Of a stretch of 8,366 bases of DNA, positions 1 through 7,095 are shown in pieces. Below the pieces are notes generated by a model, which was given only the letters and a program-made list of their open reading frames with translations, ran no database searches and was not told the origin of the DNA. The stretch comes from Clostridia bacterium (lineage in GTDB: Bacteria; Bacillota; Clostridia; Christensenellales; Borkfalkiaceae). The first letter of the stretch is position 1. Every line of letters begins with the position of its first letter. Location of the stretch: positions 1-8,366 of the forward strand of contig JAFTHR010000259.1 of the NCBI GenBank assembly GCA_017457345.1, given 5' to 3'. Position numbers and translations under genes: made by a program.

Positions 1-465
1 AAAGCGCTCTAAAATTATCGGCGTGGCGGCCTTTAGCACTTCGTACGTTTTCCTATACGCATCTAAATCTTGACCGTACGGATCGGGGACTTCCGCACCC
101 GTGACATCTCGATAGGAAAACACCGTTTGCTCGGCGCTTTCCCCTTGCAGGCGCGCCTTTGCTTCCCGTAAAAAATCCCGCTGCGCATCCGTCATACAAA
201 TCACGGCGCTTGCTTCTTCTAAAAGTTGCACCGTCATTTTACGGGACTTGAAGTTCGGCAACGTCAACCCGTCGTCGCTTAGCACTTTAGCGGACTTTTC
301 GTTTAAATCGTTTTCTTCGCGCACGCCTACGCCCGCCGAGCACACCGATACCCCCGCAAGGTGCAACCTGCGCACCTCCGTGGATAAAAGCGCCTCCGCC
401 ATAGGAGAACGACAAGTATTGCCCGTACATACGAACACGATTGTTTGTTTCTTTTCAACGCTCAT
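1..465 (-). CDS. ywlE: YwlE-type low-molecular-weight phosphatase, probable protein-arginine phosphatase (3' end cut by window edge)
   Basis: This reading frame starts at an ATG at 465-463 and stays open to base 1, giving 155 residues with no stop, so the C-terminus is outside the window. The N-terminus carries the LMW-PTP P-loop VCTGNTCRSPMAE (residues 12-24), with nucleophile C13 and phosphate-binding R19. DPYG at 128-131 supplies the general acid D128. The fifth P-loop residue is Thr (T17), not the Ile/Leu of classical tyrosine phosphatases. In B. subtilis YwlE this Thr selects phospho-arginine, so I infer a protein-arginine phosphatase opposing an McsB-type kinase. C18 next to T17 could form the regulatory disulfide with C13 described for YwlE. 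It acts in the cytoplasm and has no signal peptide. It lies 19 bases after tsaC, matching the ywlC-ywlE neighbourhood of Bacillus. The ribosome site is weak (AGGT five bases before ATG). A tyrosine phosphatase is the alternative. Confidence 0.9.
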   Translation of the reverse strand, partial: MSVEKKQTIVFVCTGNTCRSPMAEALLSTEVRRLHLAGVSVCSAGVGVREENDLNEKSAKVLSDDGLTLPNFKSRKMTVQLLEEASAVICMTDAQRDFLREAKARLQGESAEQTVFSYRDVTGAEVPDPYGQDLDAYRKTYEVLKAATPIILERF

Positions 466-484
466 TCCGTACCTGCCTAGCCCG

Positions 485-1504
485 TCAATGCGCGATATCC
501 TGCGATTGACACGCCTTTTTTAAACGATTCATCACCCCAGACATTACACCGCCGCGCACCGTGGGCTCGATTGCCACCAACGTGCCGCAACGCTTTTCCG
601 CTTCTCGAAGAAGCCCGTATAACCGCGCCGCCATTTCCTTAGGATGGTTTCCAAGGTCGAACGTTTCCACTCCTTTTTCTTCAAAGAGCGCACGCTTGTC
701 ACTTTCGCACAGCACGCCGACCGTTTGCCCTTCGCTCTGCTCTTTTTCGATTACCGAAAAGGCAAGCGCAAGTTCTTGTTCGCTAAATAAATAGGTTTTA
801 CAACGCGGCGAATAATGCTTATACAAAACCCCCGGGCTTTTCACCTTTTCCCCTGCGCGGAGCGCGGGAACGTACTCTTCACAACAACCAACCACTTCGG
901 CTATCATCTCTTTGGTAATGAGCCCCGGTCGCAAAATTACGGGTACTTCCCCCGTGCAATCGCATACCGTACTTTCAATGCCGCCCGTGCACTCTCCACC
1001 ATCTAAAATTAAAGGGATTTTGCCGTTAAAATCGTCGAAAACGTGCAAAGCCGAAGTAGGACTTACGTGTTTAGAAAGATTAGCGCTAGGCGCTACTACG
1101 GGCAGGTTAATTTCTTTTAAAAGTGCCTGCGCGCCCGCGTGCGCGGGAATACGCACCGCTAGCGTGTTTAACCCACAGGATACGAAGGGGCTTACTTTGT
1201 TCGTGGAAGGATATACGAGCGTTAACGGCCCGGGACAAAACGCCGCGCGCAATTTTTTTGCATACGCAGGCTCGCTATCGATAATGAGCGATAAATCGTA
1301 GTCTGCGTGTACGTGCGCGATAAGCGGATTATCCGCCGGTCTACCCTTTACGCGGAATATCTCCTGCACCGCAGAATCGCAAAACGCGTTGCCACCGAGC
1401 CCGTACACGGTCTCGGTAGGAATTGCAACTACGCCGCCTCCAAGCAAAATCTCTTTTGCCTGTTGCAGGCTTTTTGGCGTTATGTTTTGGATCTTCGTTT
1501 CCAT
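485..1504 (-). CDS. tsaC: L-threonylcarbamoyladenylate synthase (Sua5/YwlC type)
   Basis: This 339-residue cytoplasmic enzyme makes threonylcarbamoyl-AMP from threonine, bicarbonate and ATP. That is the first step of t6A modification at position 37 of ANN-decoding tRNAs; TsaD, TsaB and TsaE complete it. The YrdC/Sua5 core is visible in order: PTETVYGLG (29-37), KGRPADNPL (53-61), PGPLTLV (91-97), LAVRIPAH (115-122), APSANLS (138-144), the LDGG...GGIESTV stretch (167-180) and LRPG (191-194). After the linker SPGVLYKHYSP (223-233) comes a C-terminal Sua5 domain up to residue 339. This is therefore the long two-domain Sua5 form, not the short TsaC form, and the length is normal. The start at 1504 puts the core at its usual distance from the N-terminus. 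Only one base separates it from the dnaB stop and no good ribosome site is placed before it, so its translation is probably coupled to dnaB. Confidence 0.96.
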   Translation of the reverse strand: METKIQNITPKSLQQAKEILLGGGVVAIPTETVYGLGGNAFCDSAVQEIFRVKGRPADNPLIAHVHADYDLSLIIDSEPAYAKKLRAAFCPGPLTLVYPSTNKVSPFVSCGLNTLAVRIPAHAGAQALLKEINLPVVAPSANLSKHVSPTSALHVFDDFNGKIPLILDGGECTGGIESTVCDCTGEVPVILRPGLITKEMIAEVVGCCEEYVPALRAGEKVKSPGVLYKHYSPRCKTYLFSEQELALAFSVIEKEQSEGQTVGVLCESDKRALFEEKGVETFDLGNHPKEMAARLYGLLREAEKRCGTLVAIEPTVRGGVMSGVMNRLKKACQSQDIAH

Positions 1505-1530
1505 CTTATTCGAACGGTCTTTCCTCTTCA
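1505..1530 (-). promoter_or_regulatory. Stop-start junction dnaB/tsaC (TAA-G-ATG), probable translational coupling
   Basis: The dnaB stop codon (1508-1506) is followed by a single G and then the tsaC ATG (1504-1502). The nearest purine-rich site, GAGGAAAG inside the end of dnaB, lies roughly 15-20 bases upstream of the ATG. This is further than the 5-9 base spacing seen before most other genes in this window. I infer that ribosomes ending dnaB reinitiate at tsaC. The junction itself is seen directly; the coupling is not tested. Confidence 0.5.
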
Positions 1531-3011
1531 GTTTGTTCGGCGTTCTTTTCCGCCGCGGTTTTCATCATTTCAACGGGGTCGTAGCCGTCTTCCATCGGGT
1601 TTTCGGGCACGGAATCGTCGTAATGCGAAACGTGGGAGAAGTCGGGTGCTTCGTCGTCTGCATTTTGCGCGTCTACGTCCACGAACTTGGTGCTCTCACC
1701 GATAAAGCGGAGTTGCACTCTACCAGGCTCACCGTTTCTGTGCTTGGCAAGATTGAGCCAAGAAGCGCCTTTTACCACCTTTCCGCTATCGATCTCTTCC
1801 GGAGTAGCCCCGTACTCGTCGCGATTGATAAACATAACGATATCTGCGTCCTGCTCGATTGCCCCCGATTCACGAAGGTCGGAAAGAGTAGGCTCTTTGG
1901 ATTGAATACGGCGAAGTTGCGAAAGGGCTACAACGGGTACGTTGAGTTCCTTTGCCATAATCTTTAAGTCACGGGTAATGGACGCGATTTCTTGTTGACG
2001 GTTTTCCGATCCCGAAAGGGCGGACGAACCGCTGGACATTAACTGGATATAGTCGATCATTACAAGGTCTAATTGCCCTTCTTTTGCTTTCAAACGGCGG
2101 CATTTAGACAGAATTTGTTGGGGGGTGACCACCGAAGAATCGTCGATATAGATGCGGCTCTTTTTCATTTTATCCGCCGCCTTCATCAGTTTCTTCCACT
2201 CGCTATTATTGAGTTGCCCCTTCAAGCCTTTTGCCATGCTCACGTTTGCATACGAACAAAGCAATCTTTGCACGATTTGGCGGCGGGGCATTTCGAGCGA
2301 GAATACCGCGCACACCTTGTTTTTGCGCATAGACGCGTGCTCCACAAAGTTCATTGCAAGCGAAGTTTTCCCCATACCGGGGCGAGCAGCAAGAACGATA
2401 AGATCGGAAGGTTGCAAACCGTTCGTCATTTGATCGAGCCTTCTAAAGCCCGTTTCCACGCCGCGGAAGGCGTTAGGATCGGATTGCAGCGTTTCAAATT
2501 TTTCAATAACGCCGTCGATCGTTTCACCGTCGCCGATTGCCGTCAAGTTCGACGCTTCCGATTCGGCGGAAATATCGTACACCACTTTTTCGGCAAAGGC
2601 TACCGACTTGGTTTCGTCCGTACTCTCGCCGCAGTTTTCAATGATTTGCCTAGACGCACGAATCAGTTGACGGTTTACGCTATCACGGCGCACGATATCG
2701 TAGTACGATTTATAGTTTGCGGCACTCGGCGTGAGTTGCGCAAGTTCGGTTAAATAGACGATCCCCCCTGCCTTGGAAAGATTGCCTTTGCTTTCAAGTT
2801 CATCCGAAACCGTGACTAAATCGATAGGCTTTCGTTCGTTATATACGGTGCGCATTGCCACGATAATCAGTTTATGGGAATCGAGATAAAAATCCTTTTC
2901 GCCTAATCGTTCAATGAGTTCCACCGCCACTTCGTTATCGATTAAAAAGCAGCCTAAAAGCGCCATCTCGGCGTCTCGATTATAAGGCATTGTATTGATG
3001 TTGTTCGCCAT
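1506..3011 (-). CDS. dnaB: Replicative DNA helicase DnaB
   Basis: This is the hexameric helicase that unwinds DNA at the replication fork and binds DnaG primase and the loader. The 501-residue protein has the N-terminal DnaB domain (about 8-110), a linker helix region (about 110-185) and a RecA-like ATPase domain (about 185-445). Visible motifs are Walker A RPGMGKTS (210-217, K215), catalytic Glu in SLEMP (E240), Walker B LVMIDYIQL (316-324, D320), SQL (365-367), the DNA-binding loop SDLRESGAIEQDAD (377-390) and the arginine-finger segment AKHRNGEPG (422-430, R425). I chose the ATG at 3011 because the open frame upstream to 3098 runs back into pepF, and the 3011 ATG has its own ribosome site and matches normal DnaB N-termini. 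Two oddities: the segment between SQL and SDLRESG is about four residues shorter than in common DnaB proteins, and about 55 acidic residues follow the ATPase domain. It lies beside pepF and tsaC rather than next to rplI. Confidence 0.97.
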   Translation of the reverse strand: MANNINTMPYNRDAEMALLGCFLIDNEVAVELIERLGEKDFYLDSHKLIIVAMRTVYNERKPIDLVTVSDELESKGNLSKAGGIVYLTELAQLTPSAANYKSYYDIVRRDSVNRQLIRASRQIIENCGESTDETKSVAFAEKVVYDISAESEASNLTAIGDGETIDGVIEKFETLQSDPNAFRGVETGFRRLDQMTNGLQPSDLIVLAARPGMGKTSLAMNFVEHASMRKNKVCAVFSLEMPRRQIVQRLLCSYANVSMAKGLKGQLNNSEWKKLMKAADKMKKSRIYIDDSSVVTPQQILSKCRRLKAKEGQLDLVMIDYIQLMSSGSSALSGSENRQQEIASITRDLKIMAKELNVPVVALSQLRRIQSKEPTLSDLRESGAIEQDADIVMFINRDEYGATPEEIDSGKVVKGASWLNLAKHRNGEPGRVQLRFIGESTKFVDVDAQNADDEAPDFSHVSHYDDSVPENPMEDGYDPVEMMKTAAEKNAEQTEEERPFE

Positions 3012-3017
3012 AGTTTT

Positions 3018-3024
3018 CCCCTTT
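3018..3024 (-). promoter_or_regulatory. Ribosome binding site fixing the dnaB start
   Basis: On the minus strand AAAGGGG lies six bases before the ATG at 3011, in the 28-base gap after the pepF stop. This supports starting dnaB at 3011 rather than at the in-frame codon at 3098. The upstream start would make dnaB overlap pepF by 59 bases and would add a basic 29-residue leader unlike known DnaB N-termini. Confidence 0.7.
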
Positions 3025-3039
3025 GGTAAATAGTTTTCG

Positions 3040-4818
3040 TTAGCAAAGTTTCTTAAATTCGGCAAGCGTTTCTTCAAACTCTTGCATTGCCGTTTCAAAC
3101 GGCGCTTGCGTCGTCAAATCAACGCCCGCCCGTTTCAAAATCGTCACGGGGTCGGTAGCGCAACCACTTGTCAAAAACTCAACATAGTCGTCCACCGCAG
3201 GTTGACCTTCCATCAAAATTCGCTTGACAATGGAAATCGCCGAAACGATCCCCGTCGCGTATTTATACACGTAGAAAGAACGGTAGAAATGCGGAATTCT
3301 CGCCCACTCGTAAGCGATTTGCGAGTCGTGAACGATCCCGTCGCCGAAGTATTTTTGATTGAGCCCGTAATACAACTGACAAAGATTTTCCTTCGTCAAA
3401 GGCTCTCCTGCCTCCGCCTTTTCGTGCGCCGCCTGTTCAAATTCGGCAAATTGCGCTTGACGGAAAAGCGTCGCTCGAATACTGTCCATATAATAGTTGA
3501 GCAGGAATTTTTTGAGTTTCTCGTCCTCCGTCGCCCCGTACATATATTTGAGGAGCAACACTTCGTTCACCGTGCTTGCAATCTCCGCAAGAAAAATGGT
3601 GTAGCCGTGTTTTGCGTACGGCTGATTGCCCACCGAAAGATAGGAGTGCAACGCGTGACCCATTTCATGCGCAATCGTGAAAATTTCGTTGGTCGTTTCT
3701 TGATAGTTGAGCAGCACGTAAGGGTGGGTGTCGTACACGCCCGCCGAATACGCACCGTTGCGCTTCCCGTCCGTTTCGTACACGTCAATCCAACGCTCTT
3801 TCAAGCCCTTTTCAAGCAGCGCAGCGTAGTCTTTCCCCAGCGGCGCAAGACCCTTGATTACGAGTTTGTACGCCTCGTTAAACGGCAGTTTTACGTCGGC
3901 GTTTTCTACGAGCGGTACGTACACGTCGTACATATGTTGCTCGCCGAGCCCTAACTCTTTCGTACGCGTTTTGATATATTCGTGCAAGGTGGGAAGCGCA
4001 CCGTTTACCGCCACGAGCAAGTTCTCGTATACGGACGGGGCTACGTCTTCACTCTCTAACGCCATTTCTAAACAACTACCGTATTTTCTCGCCGTTTTAT
4101 AAAACACGTCTTGCTTCACGTTCCCATAGTACGTTTGGGTGATCACGTCGATAACGTTGATATACGCTTGATAGTATTTTTCAAACCACTCTTTGCGCTC
4201 TTCTTTCGTGCCGCTGTGGAGCACTAACCCGTACAACCCGTGGCTCATTTGCGTTTCTTCGCCGTTGAGCTGCGCTTTCGGTAAGTTCAAGTTGGCGTTA
4301 TCGAGCATTGTGAACACGTCCGAAAACCCTTGCAACGGATCAGCGGCAAGCGCTAAAATACGCTCTTCCGCTTCGCTTAACACGTGCGCCTTGCTTTGCA
4401 GGATTTTACGGAGTTTATAATCGTAATCGACGAAATCGGGGTCGGCGATAAACGCTTGGAGCACGCTTTCGTCAAACGCCGTCAGTTCCGGCTCGATAAA
4501 GGATAACGCCGAGGCGATTTTGGAAATCAACAACCCCACTTGCGATAAATACGAGGAGTATTTCGCTTGGCGCATATCTTCGTCGCGGCGCAAATGCGCG
4601 TACGAGTACAATTTTTCCACGCGACGGAATAACCCGTCCGTCGTAGCGAATAATTCGAGCAACGTTGCTTTGTCTTGGAGTTTTCCGCTATACGCGGCAA
4701 GATCGAGCGCGGCGTATTCGCTTTCCACCGCCGCAAACTCCTTCTCCCAAGCCTCGTCGGAGGGGTAAATATCCGCAAGATCCCAAGTATATTCTATTGA
4801 TACTTCTTTTCTTTCCAT
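3040..4818 (-). CDS. pepF: Oligoendopeptidase F (M3B family zinc metallopeptidase)
   Basis: This 592-residue cytoplasmic zinc peptidase cleaves short peptides, typically about 7-17 residues, and contributes to peptide recycling. The length is normal for PepF. The N-terminus (TWDLADIYPSDEAWEKEF, 11-28) is the usual family opening. The PepF N-terminal domain covers about 100-190 and the M3 catalytic domain about 200-580. The zinc site is HEMGH (384-388: ligands H384 and H388, catalytic E385), with the third ligand E412 in AEIASTVNE (411-419). The Tyr-rich substrate-binding segment IPHFYRSFYVYKYATG (508-523) is also present. There is no signal peptide. The start at 4818 is supported by AAAGGAA four bases upstream, overlapping the stop of the preceding UPF0210 gene; the gap between the two genes is nine bases. 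Nothing in the sequence says which peptides it prefers. Confidence 0.97.
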   Translation of the reverse strand: MERKEVSIEYTWDLADIYPSDEAWEKEFAAVESEYAALDLAAYSGKLQDKATLLELFATTDGLFRRVEKLYSYAHLRRDEDMRQAKYSSYLSQVGLLISKIASALSFIEPELTAFDESVLQAFIADPDFVDYDYKLRKILQSKAHVLSEAEERILALAADPLQGFSDVFTMLDNANLNLPKAQLNGEETQMSHGLYGLVLHSGTKEERKEWFEKYYQAYINVIDVITQTYYGNVKQDVFYKTARKYGSCLEMALESEDVAPSVYENLLVAVNGALPTLHEYIKTRTKELGLGEQHMYDVYVPLVENADVKLPFNEAYKLVIKGLAPLGKDYAALLEKGLKERWIDVYETDGKRNGAYSAGVYDTHPYVLLNYQETTNEIFTIAHEMGHALHSYLSVGNQPYAKHGYTIFLAEIASTVNEVLLLKYMYGATEDEKLKKFLLNYYMDSIRATLFRQAQFAEFEQAAHEKAEAGEPLTKENLCQLYYGLNQKYFGDGIVHDSQIAYEWARIPHFYRSFYVYKYATGIVSAISIVKRILMEGQPAVDDYVEFLTSGCATDPVTILKRAGVDLTTQAPFETAMQEFEETLAEFKKLC

Positions 4819-4827
4819 AACGTTCCT

Positions 4828-6183
4828 TTAATTTTTAAAACTATGAATCGGCGCGGGGATATTGCCGCCACGATTGATAAGTCTGCTCGAATCGGTATTG
4901 TGCACGGGCATTACGGGTGCACGACCAAGCAAGCCGCCAAAGTTTACTTGGTCTCCTACCGTTTTGTTGGGGGCAGGGATTACGCGAACCGCCGTCGTTT
5001 TATTATTGATCATACCGATTGCCGCTTCGTCGGCAATAATTGCAGAAATGGTGGTTGCGGGCGTATCGCCGGAGATTGCTATCATATCTAAGCCCACCGA
5101 GCAAACGCACGTCATTGCTTCTAATTTATCCAAAGTGATTTTTCCTGCTTCCGCAGCCTGAATCATTCCGATATCTTCGGAGACGGGGATAAACGCGCCG
5201 GATAACCCACCTACGCGGGAAGACGCCATTACGCCGCCTTTTTTTACCGCGTCGTTAAGCATTGCAAGCGCGGCGGTCGTGCCGTGTCCGCCAACCGTTT
5301 CCACGCCGAGTTCTTCCAAAATTTGTGCAACTGAATCCCCCATTGCAGGCGTGGGCGCAAGAGACAAGTCTACAATCCCAAACTGTGCGTTCAAACGCTT
5401 TGCCGCTTCTTTCGCAACGAGTTGCCCTGCACGGGTAATTTTGAACGCCGTGCGCTTGATCATCTCCGCCGCATCCGTTAAATCGGCTTCGGGAATTTTT
5501 TCGAGCGCGTGTTTTACTACGCCGGGACCGGATACCCCAACGTTTACCACCACGTCTGCTTCGCCAACGCCGTGGAACGCACCCGCCATAAAGGGATTGT
5601 CTTCTACCGCATTGCAAAAAGCCACGAGTTTTGCCGCGCCGATCCCGTCCTTATCCGCCGTTAATCGCGCCGCTTCTTTGAACGTTTCGCCCATCATTTT
5701 CACCGCTTCCATATTGATGCCGGAACGGGTAGAGCCAACGTTCACCGAAGAACAAAGCCTATCGGTCGTTGCAAGCACTTCGGGAATCGTTTGAATAAAC
5801 GTTCTCTCGTAAGCCGCCGTTGCTTTGTGCACCAAAGCGGAATAGCCGCCCAAAAAATCGATACCGAGCGTTTTCGCCGCGTTATCCAGCGCCTTACCGA
5901 CCAAGCCCGCCTTTTCCGGGAACGCCGCCGTAATTAAACTTACGGGCGTGACGGATACGCGTTTATTGACGATGGGAATTCCATATTCCCCCGAAAGCGA
6001 TTCCGCCGTTTTTACGATATCTTTTGCCTTGGAGCAAACGCGATCGTACACGGCAAGCGCCGTTTCTTCCGCCGTTTCACGAATACAGGGCAAAAGCGAA
6101 ATGCCCATAGTGATCGTACGGATATCCAAATGCTCTTTTTGAACCATATCAATGGTTTCGAGCACGTCGAAATTCGTAAACAT
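4828..6183 (-). CDS. UPF0210/DUF711 family protein (often labelled 'PFL family protein')
   Basis: This 451-residue cytoplasmic protein is recognised as UPF0210 from its N-terminus (ITMGISLLPC, 24-33), the Gly/Asn-rich central stretches (NVGSTRSGINMEAVKMMG, 148-165; FHGVGEADVVVNVGVSGPG, 203-221), LAPTPAMGDSVAQILEELG (275-293), GGLSGAFIPVSED (325-337) and the C-terminal motif NRGGNIPAPIHSFKN (437-451). The length is the family norm. The family has a fold related to pyruvate formate-lyase-type proteins, hence the database name. I see no normal glycyl-radical motif (RVxGY) and do not infer formate-lyase activity; the biochemical role is not established. The start at 6183 has AAGGAG six bases upstream. 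The gene follows the ACT-domain gene by 23 bases, the standard arrangement for this family in many bacteria, which suggests that the two proteins act together. Confidence 0.93.
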   Translation of the reverse strand: MFTNFDVLETIDMVQKEHLDIRTITMGISLLPCIRETAEETALAVYDRVCSKAKDIVKTAESLSGEYGIPIVNKRVSVTPVSLITAAFPEKAGLVGKALDNAAKTLGIDFLGGYSALVHKATAAYERTFIQTIPEVLATTDRLCSSVNVGSTRSGINMEAVKMMGETFKEAARLTADKDGIGAAKLVAFCNAVEDNPFMAGAFHGVGEADVVVNVGVSGPGVVKHALEKIPEADLTDAAEMIKRTAFKITRAGQLVAKEAAKRLNAQFGIVDLSLAPTPAMGDSVAQILEELGVETVGGHGTTAALAMLNDAVKKGGVMASSRVGGLSGAFIPVSEDIGMIQAAEAGKITLDKLEAMTCVCSVGLDMIAISGDTPATTISAIIADEAAIGMINNKTTAVRVIPAPNKTVGDQVNFGGLLGRAPVMPVHNTDSSRLINRGGNIPAPIHSFKN

Positions 6184-6206
6184 AGAGTTCTCCTTCTCTC
6201 TTGTAA

Positions 6207-6476
6207 TTATACGTTATGCATTGCGTTGAAGATATCTTCGTGCTGCATATAAATAGACATACCGATCTTTTCGCCAAGTTCTTTGCAATCCTTTGCAAGC
6301 GCCGAAAGTTCGGTACTTGCACCCGAAATATCCACGAGCATAATCATGGCAAAGTACTCCCCTAAAATCGTTTGAGAAATATCTTCGATATTCACGCTTC
6401 TTTCCGCGAGAAACTGGCTTACTTTTGCAATAATGCCTTTCTTGTCCTTTCCCGTCACCGTCACAACTGCACGCAT
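6207..6476 (-). CDS. ACT-domain protein, UPF0237 family
   Basis: This 89-residue protein is a single ACT domain with nothing attached. ACT domains form ligand-binding dimers, often for amino acids. The first strand and turn read VVTVTGKDKKGIIAKVSQFL (4-23), followed by VNIEDISQTILGEYFAMIMLVD (28-49) and the family ending QHEDIFNAMHNV (78-89). The GKDKKGIIA turn is the usual ligand-binding loop. Length and both ends match UPF0237, the partner of UPF0210. The start at 6476 has AAGGAG about eight bases upstream. It sits immediately before the UPF0210 gene, 46 bases after the unknown membrane protein. I infer that it senses a small molecule for the neighbouring protein; the ligand cannot be read from the sequence. 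A GcvR-like regulator is the alternative reading. Confidence 0.93.
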   Translation of the reverse strand: MRAVVTVTGKDKKGIIAKVSQFLAERSVNIEDISQTILGEYFAMIMLVDISGASTELSALAKDCKELGEKIGMSIYMQHEDIFNAMHNV

Positions 6477-6522
6477 AATTCTTTCTCCTTTTATCGTAAA
6501 TCCTTATGTTTTTTGAGAACGA

Positions 6523-7083
6523 TTAATCTTCGTCCTCATCCTTTTCAAGTTCCTTATCGAGAGCGCCTTCTTCCAGCTCTTCGTACTGTAATAAAAAACT
6601 CCCGCGCGAAACGTACCGAACCAAAGCCCCGCTTTTTATTTGCGGTTGCTCTACTTCTACGTCTACGTGCGTTTCACGATTCATCCACTCTCGTTTCTTT
6701 TTGTTCCATACCGTGAACACGTGGGTGAACACGTCTACCCCGTCTGCTAGCGTAGGGGTGTCCATTTGCCCTAAGTAGTACGCCTGTTCTTCTTTCTTAA
6801 TCCCGTCTGAATGGGCACAAAGCATCTTATAGTAAGCGTTCACGCGAGCAAATTTTATCCCCAAATACAAAAACGCGAACACTAAATACGCCAGCGTTGC
6901 AGGATACACGCACACTTGCGGTAAAAATTGCATAGGGTCTTTATAAGGAAGCGACACGTAATATATAAGCCAAGCGGCGGCGTACAAAACATACGCCGCT
7001 GTGATAATGAAAAACACGCCGAGTACTTTTCGGCGTTGCTTTACAATCGCCGTTAAATCACTTTCCTTATAAATCTCTTGCAT
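6523..7083 (-). CDS. Uncharacterised two-helix membrane protein with cytoplasmic C-terminal domain
   Basis: I do not recognise this 186-residue protein. It begins with a short basic stretch (VKQRRK, 14-19), then a first hydrophobic helix (about 20-44), a short loop with YKDP (47-50), and a second helix (about 57-78) ending in basic residues (K77, R80). By the positive-inside rule both ends face the cytoplasm. Residues 80-186 are soluble and look helical to about 105, then strand-rich: VDVFTHVFTVWNKKKREW (116-133), THVDVEVE (138-145), GALVRYVSRGSFLLQYEELE (152-171). The tail is strongly acidic (KELEKDEDED, 177-186). No cleavable signal peptide or catalytic motif is visible. It starts 12 bases after degV, with a weak site (AGGA) seven bases before the ATG that almost touches the degV stop, so it is probably co-transcribed with degV. 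Codon use looks like its neighbours, so I see no sign of recent transfer. Confidence 0.85.
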   Translation of the reverse strand: MQEIYKESDLTAIVKQRRKVLGVFFIITAAYVLYAAAWLIYYVSLPYKDPMQFLPQVCVYPATLAYLVFAFLYLGIKFARVNAYYKMLCAHSDGIKKEEQAYYLGQMDTPTLADGVDVFTHVFTVWNKKKREWMNRETHVDVEVEQPQIKSGALVRYVSRGSFLLQYEELEEGALDKELEKDEDED

Positions 7084-7095
7084 TTTTCTATCCTA

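Noticed and set aside
2073..2753. A 226-codon open frame on the plus strand opposite dnaB.
   Set aside because: It is antisense to the DnaB ATPase and linker region, has low-complexity basic composition, and resembles no known protein.
3012..3098. A longer dnaB start adding 29 residues.
   Set aside because: It would overlap the pepF end, gives a basic leader atypical of DnaB, and the ATG at 3011 has its own AAAGGGG site in the gap.
3082..3954. A 290-codon open frame on the plus strand opposite pepF.
   Set aside because: It lies wholly antisense to a clear full-length metallopeptidase, its product is Arg/His/Val-rich with no recognisable domain, and it is a by-product of CG-rich codons on the real strand.
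4828..6183. Calling the UPF0210 protein a pyruvate formate-lyase.
   Set aside because: The 'PFL family' label reflects fold similarity; I see no normal glycyl-radical motif, and no activating enzyme gene is nearby.
6477..6522. The largest gap (46 bases) as a promoter or terminator site.
   Set aside because: It is AT-rich but has no inverted repeat and no -35/-10 pair at proper spacing; only the ACT-gene ribosome site is clear.
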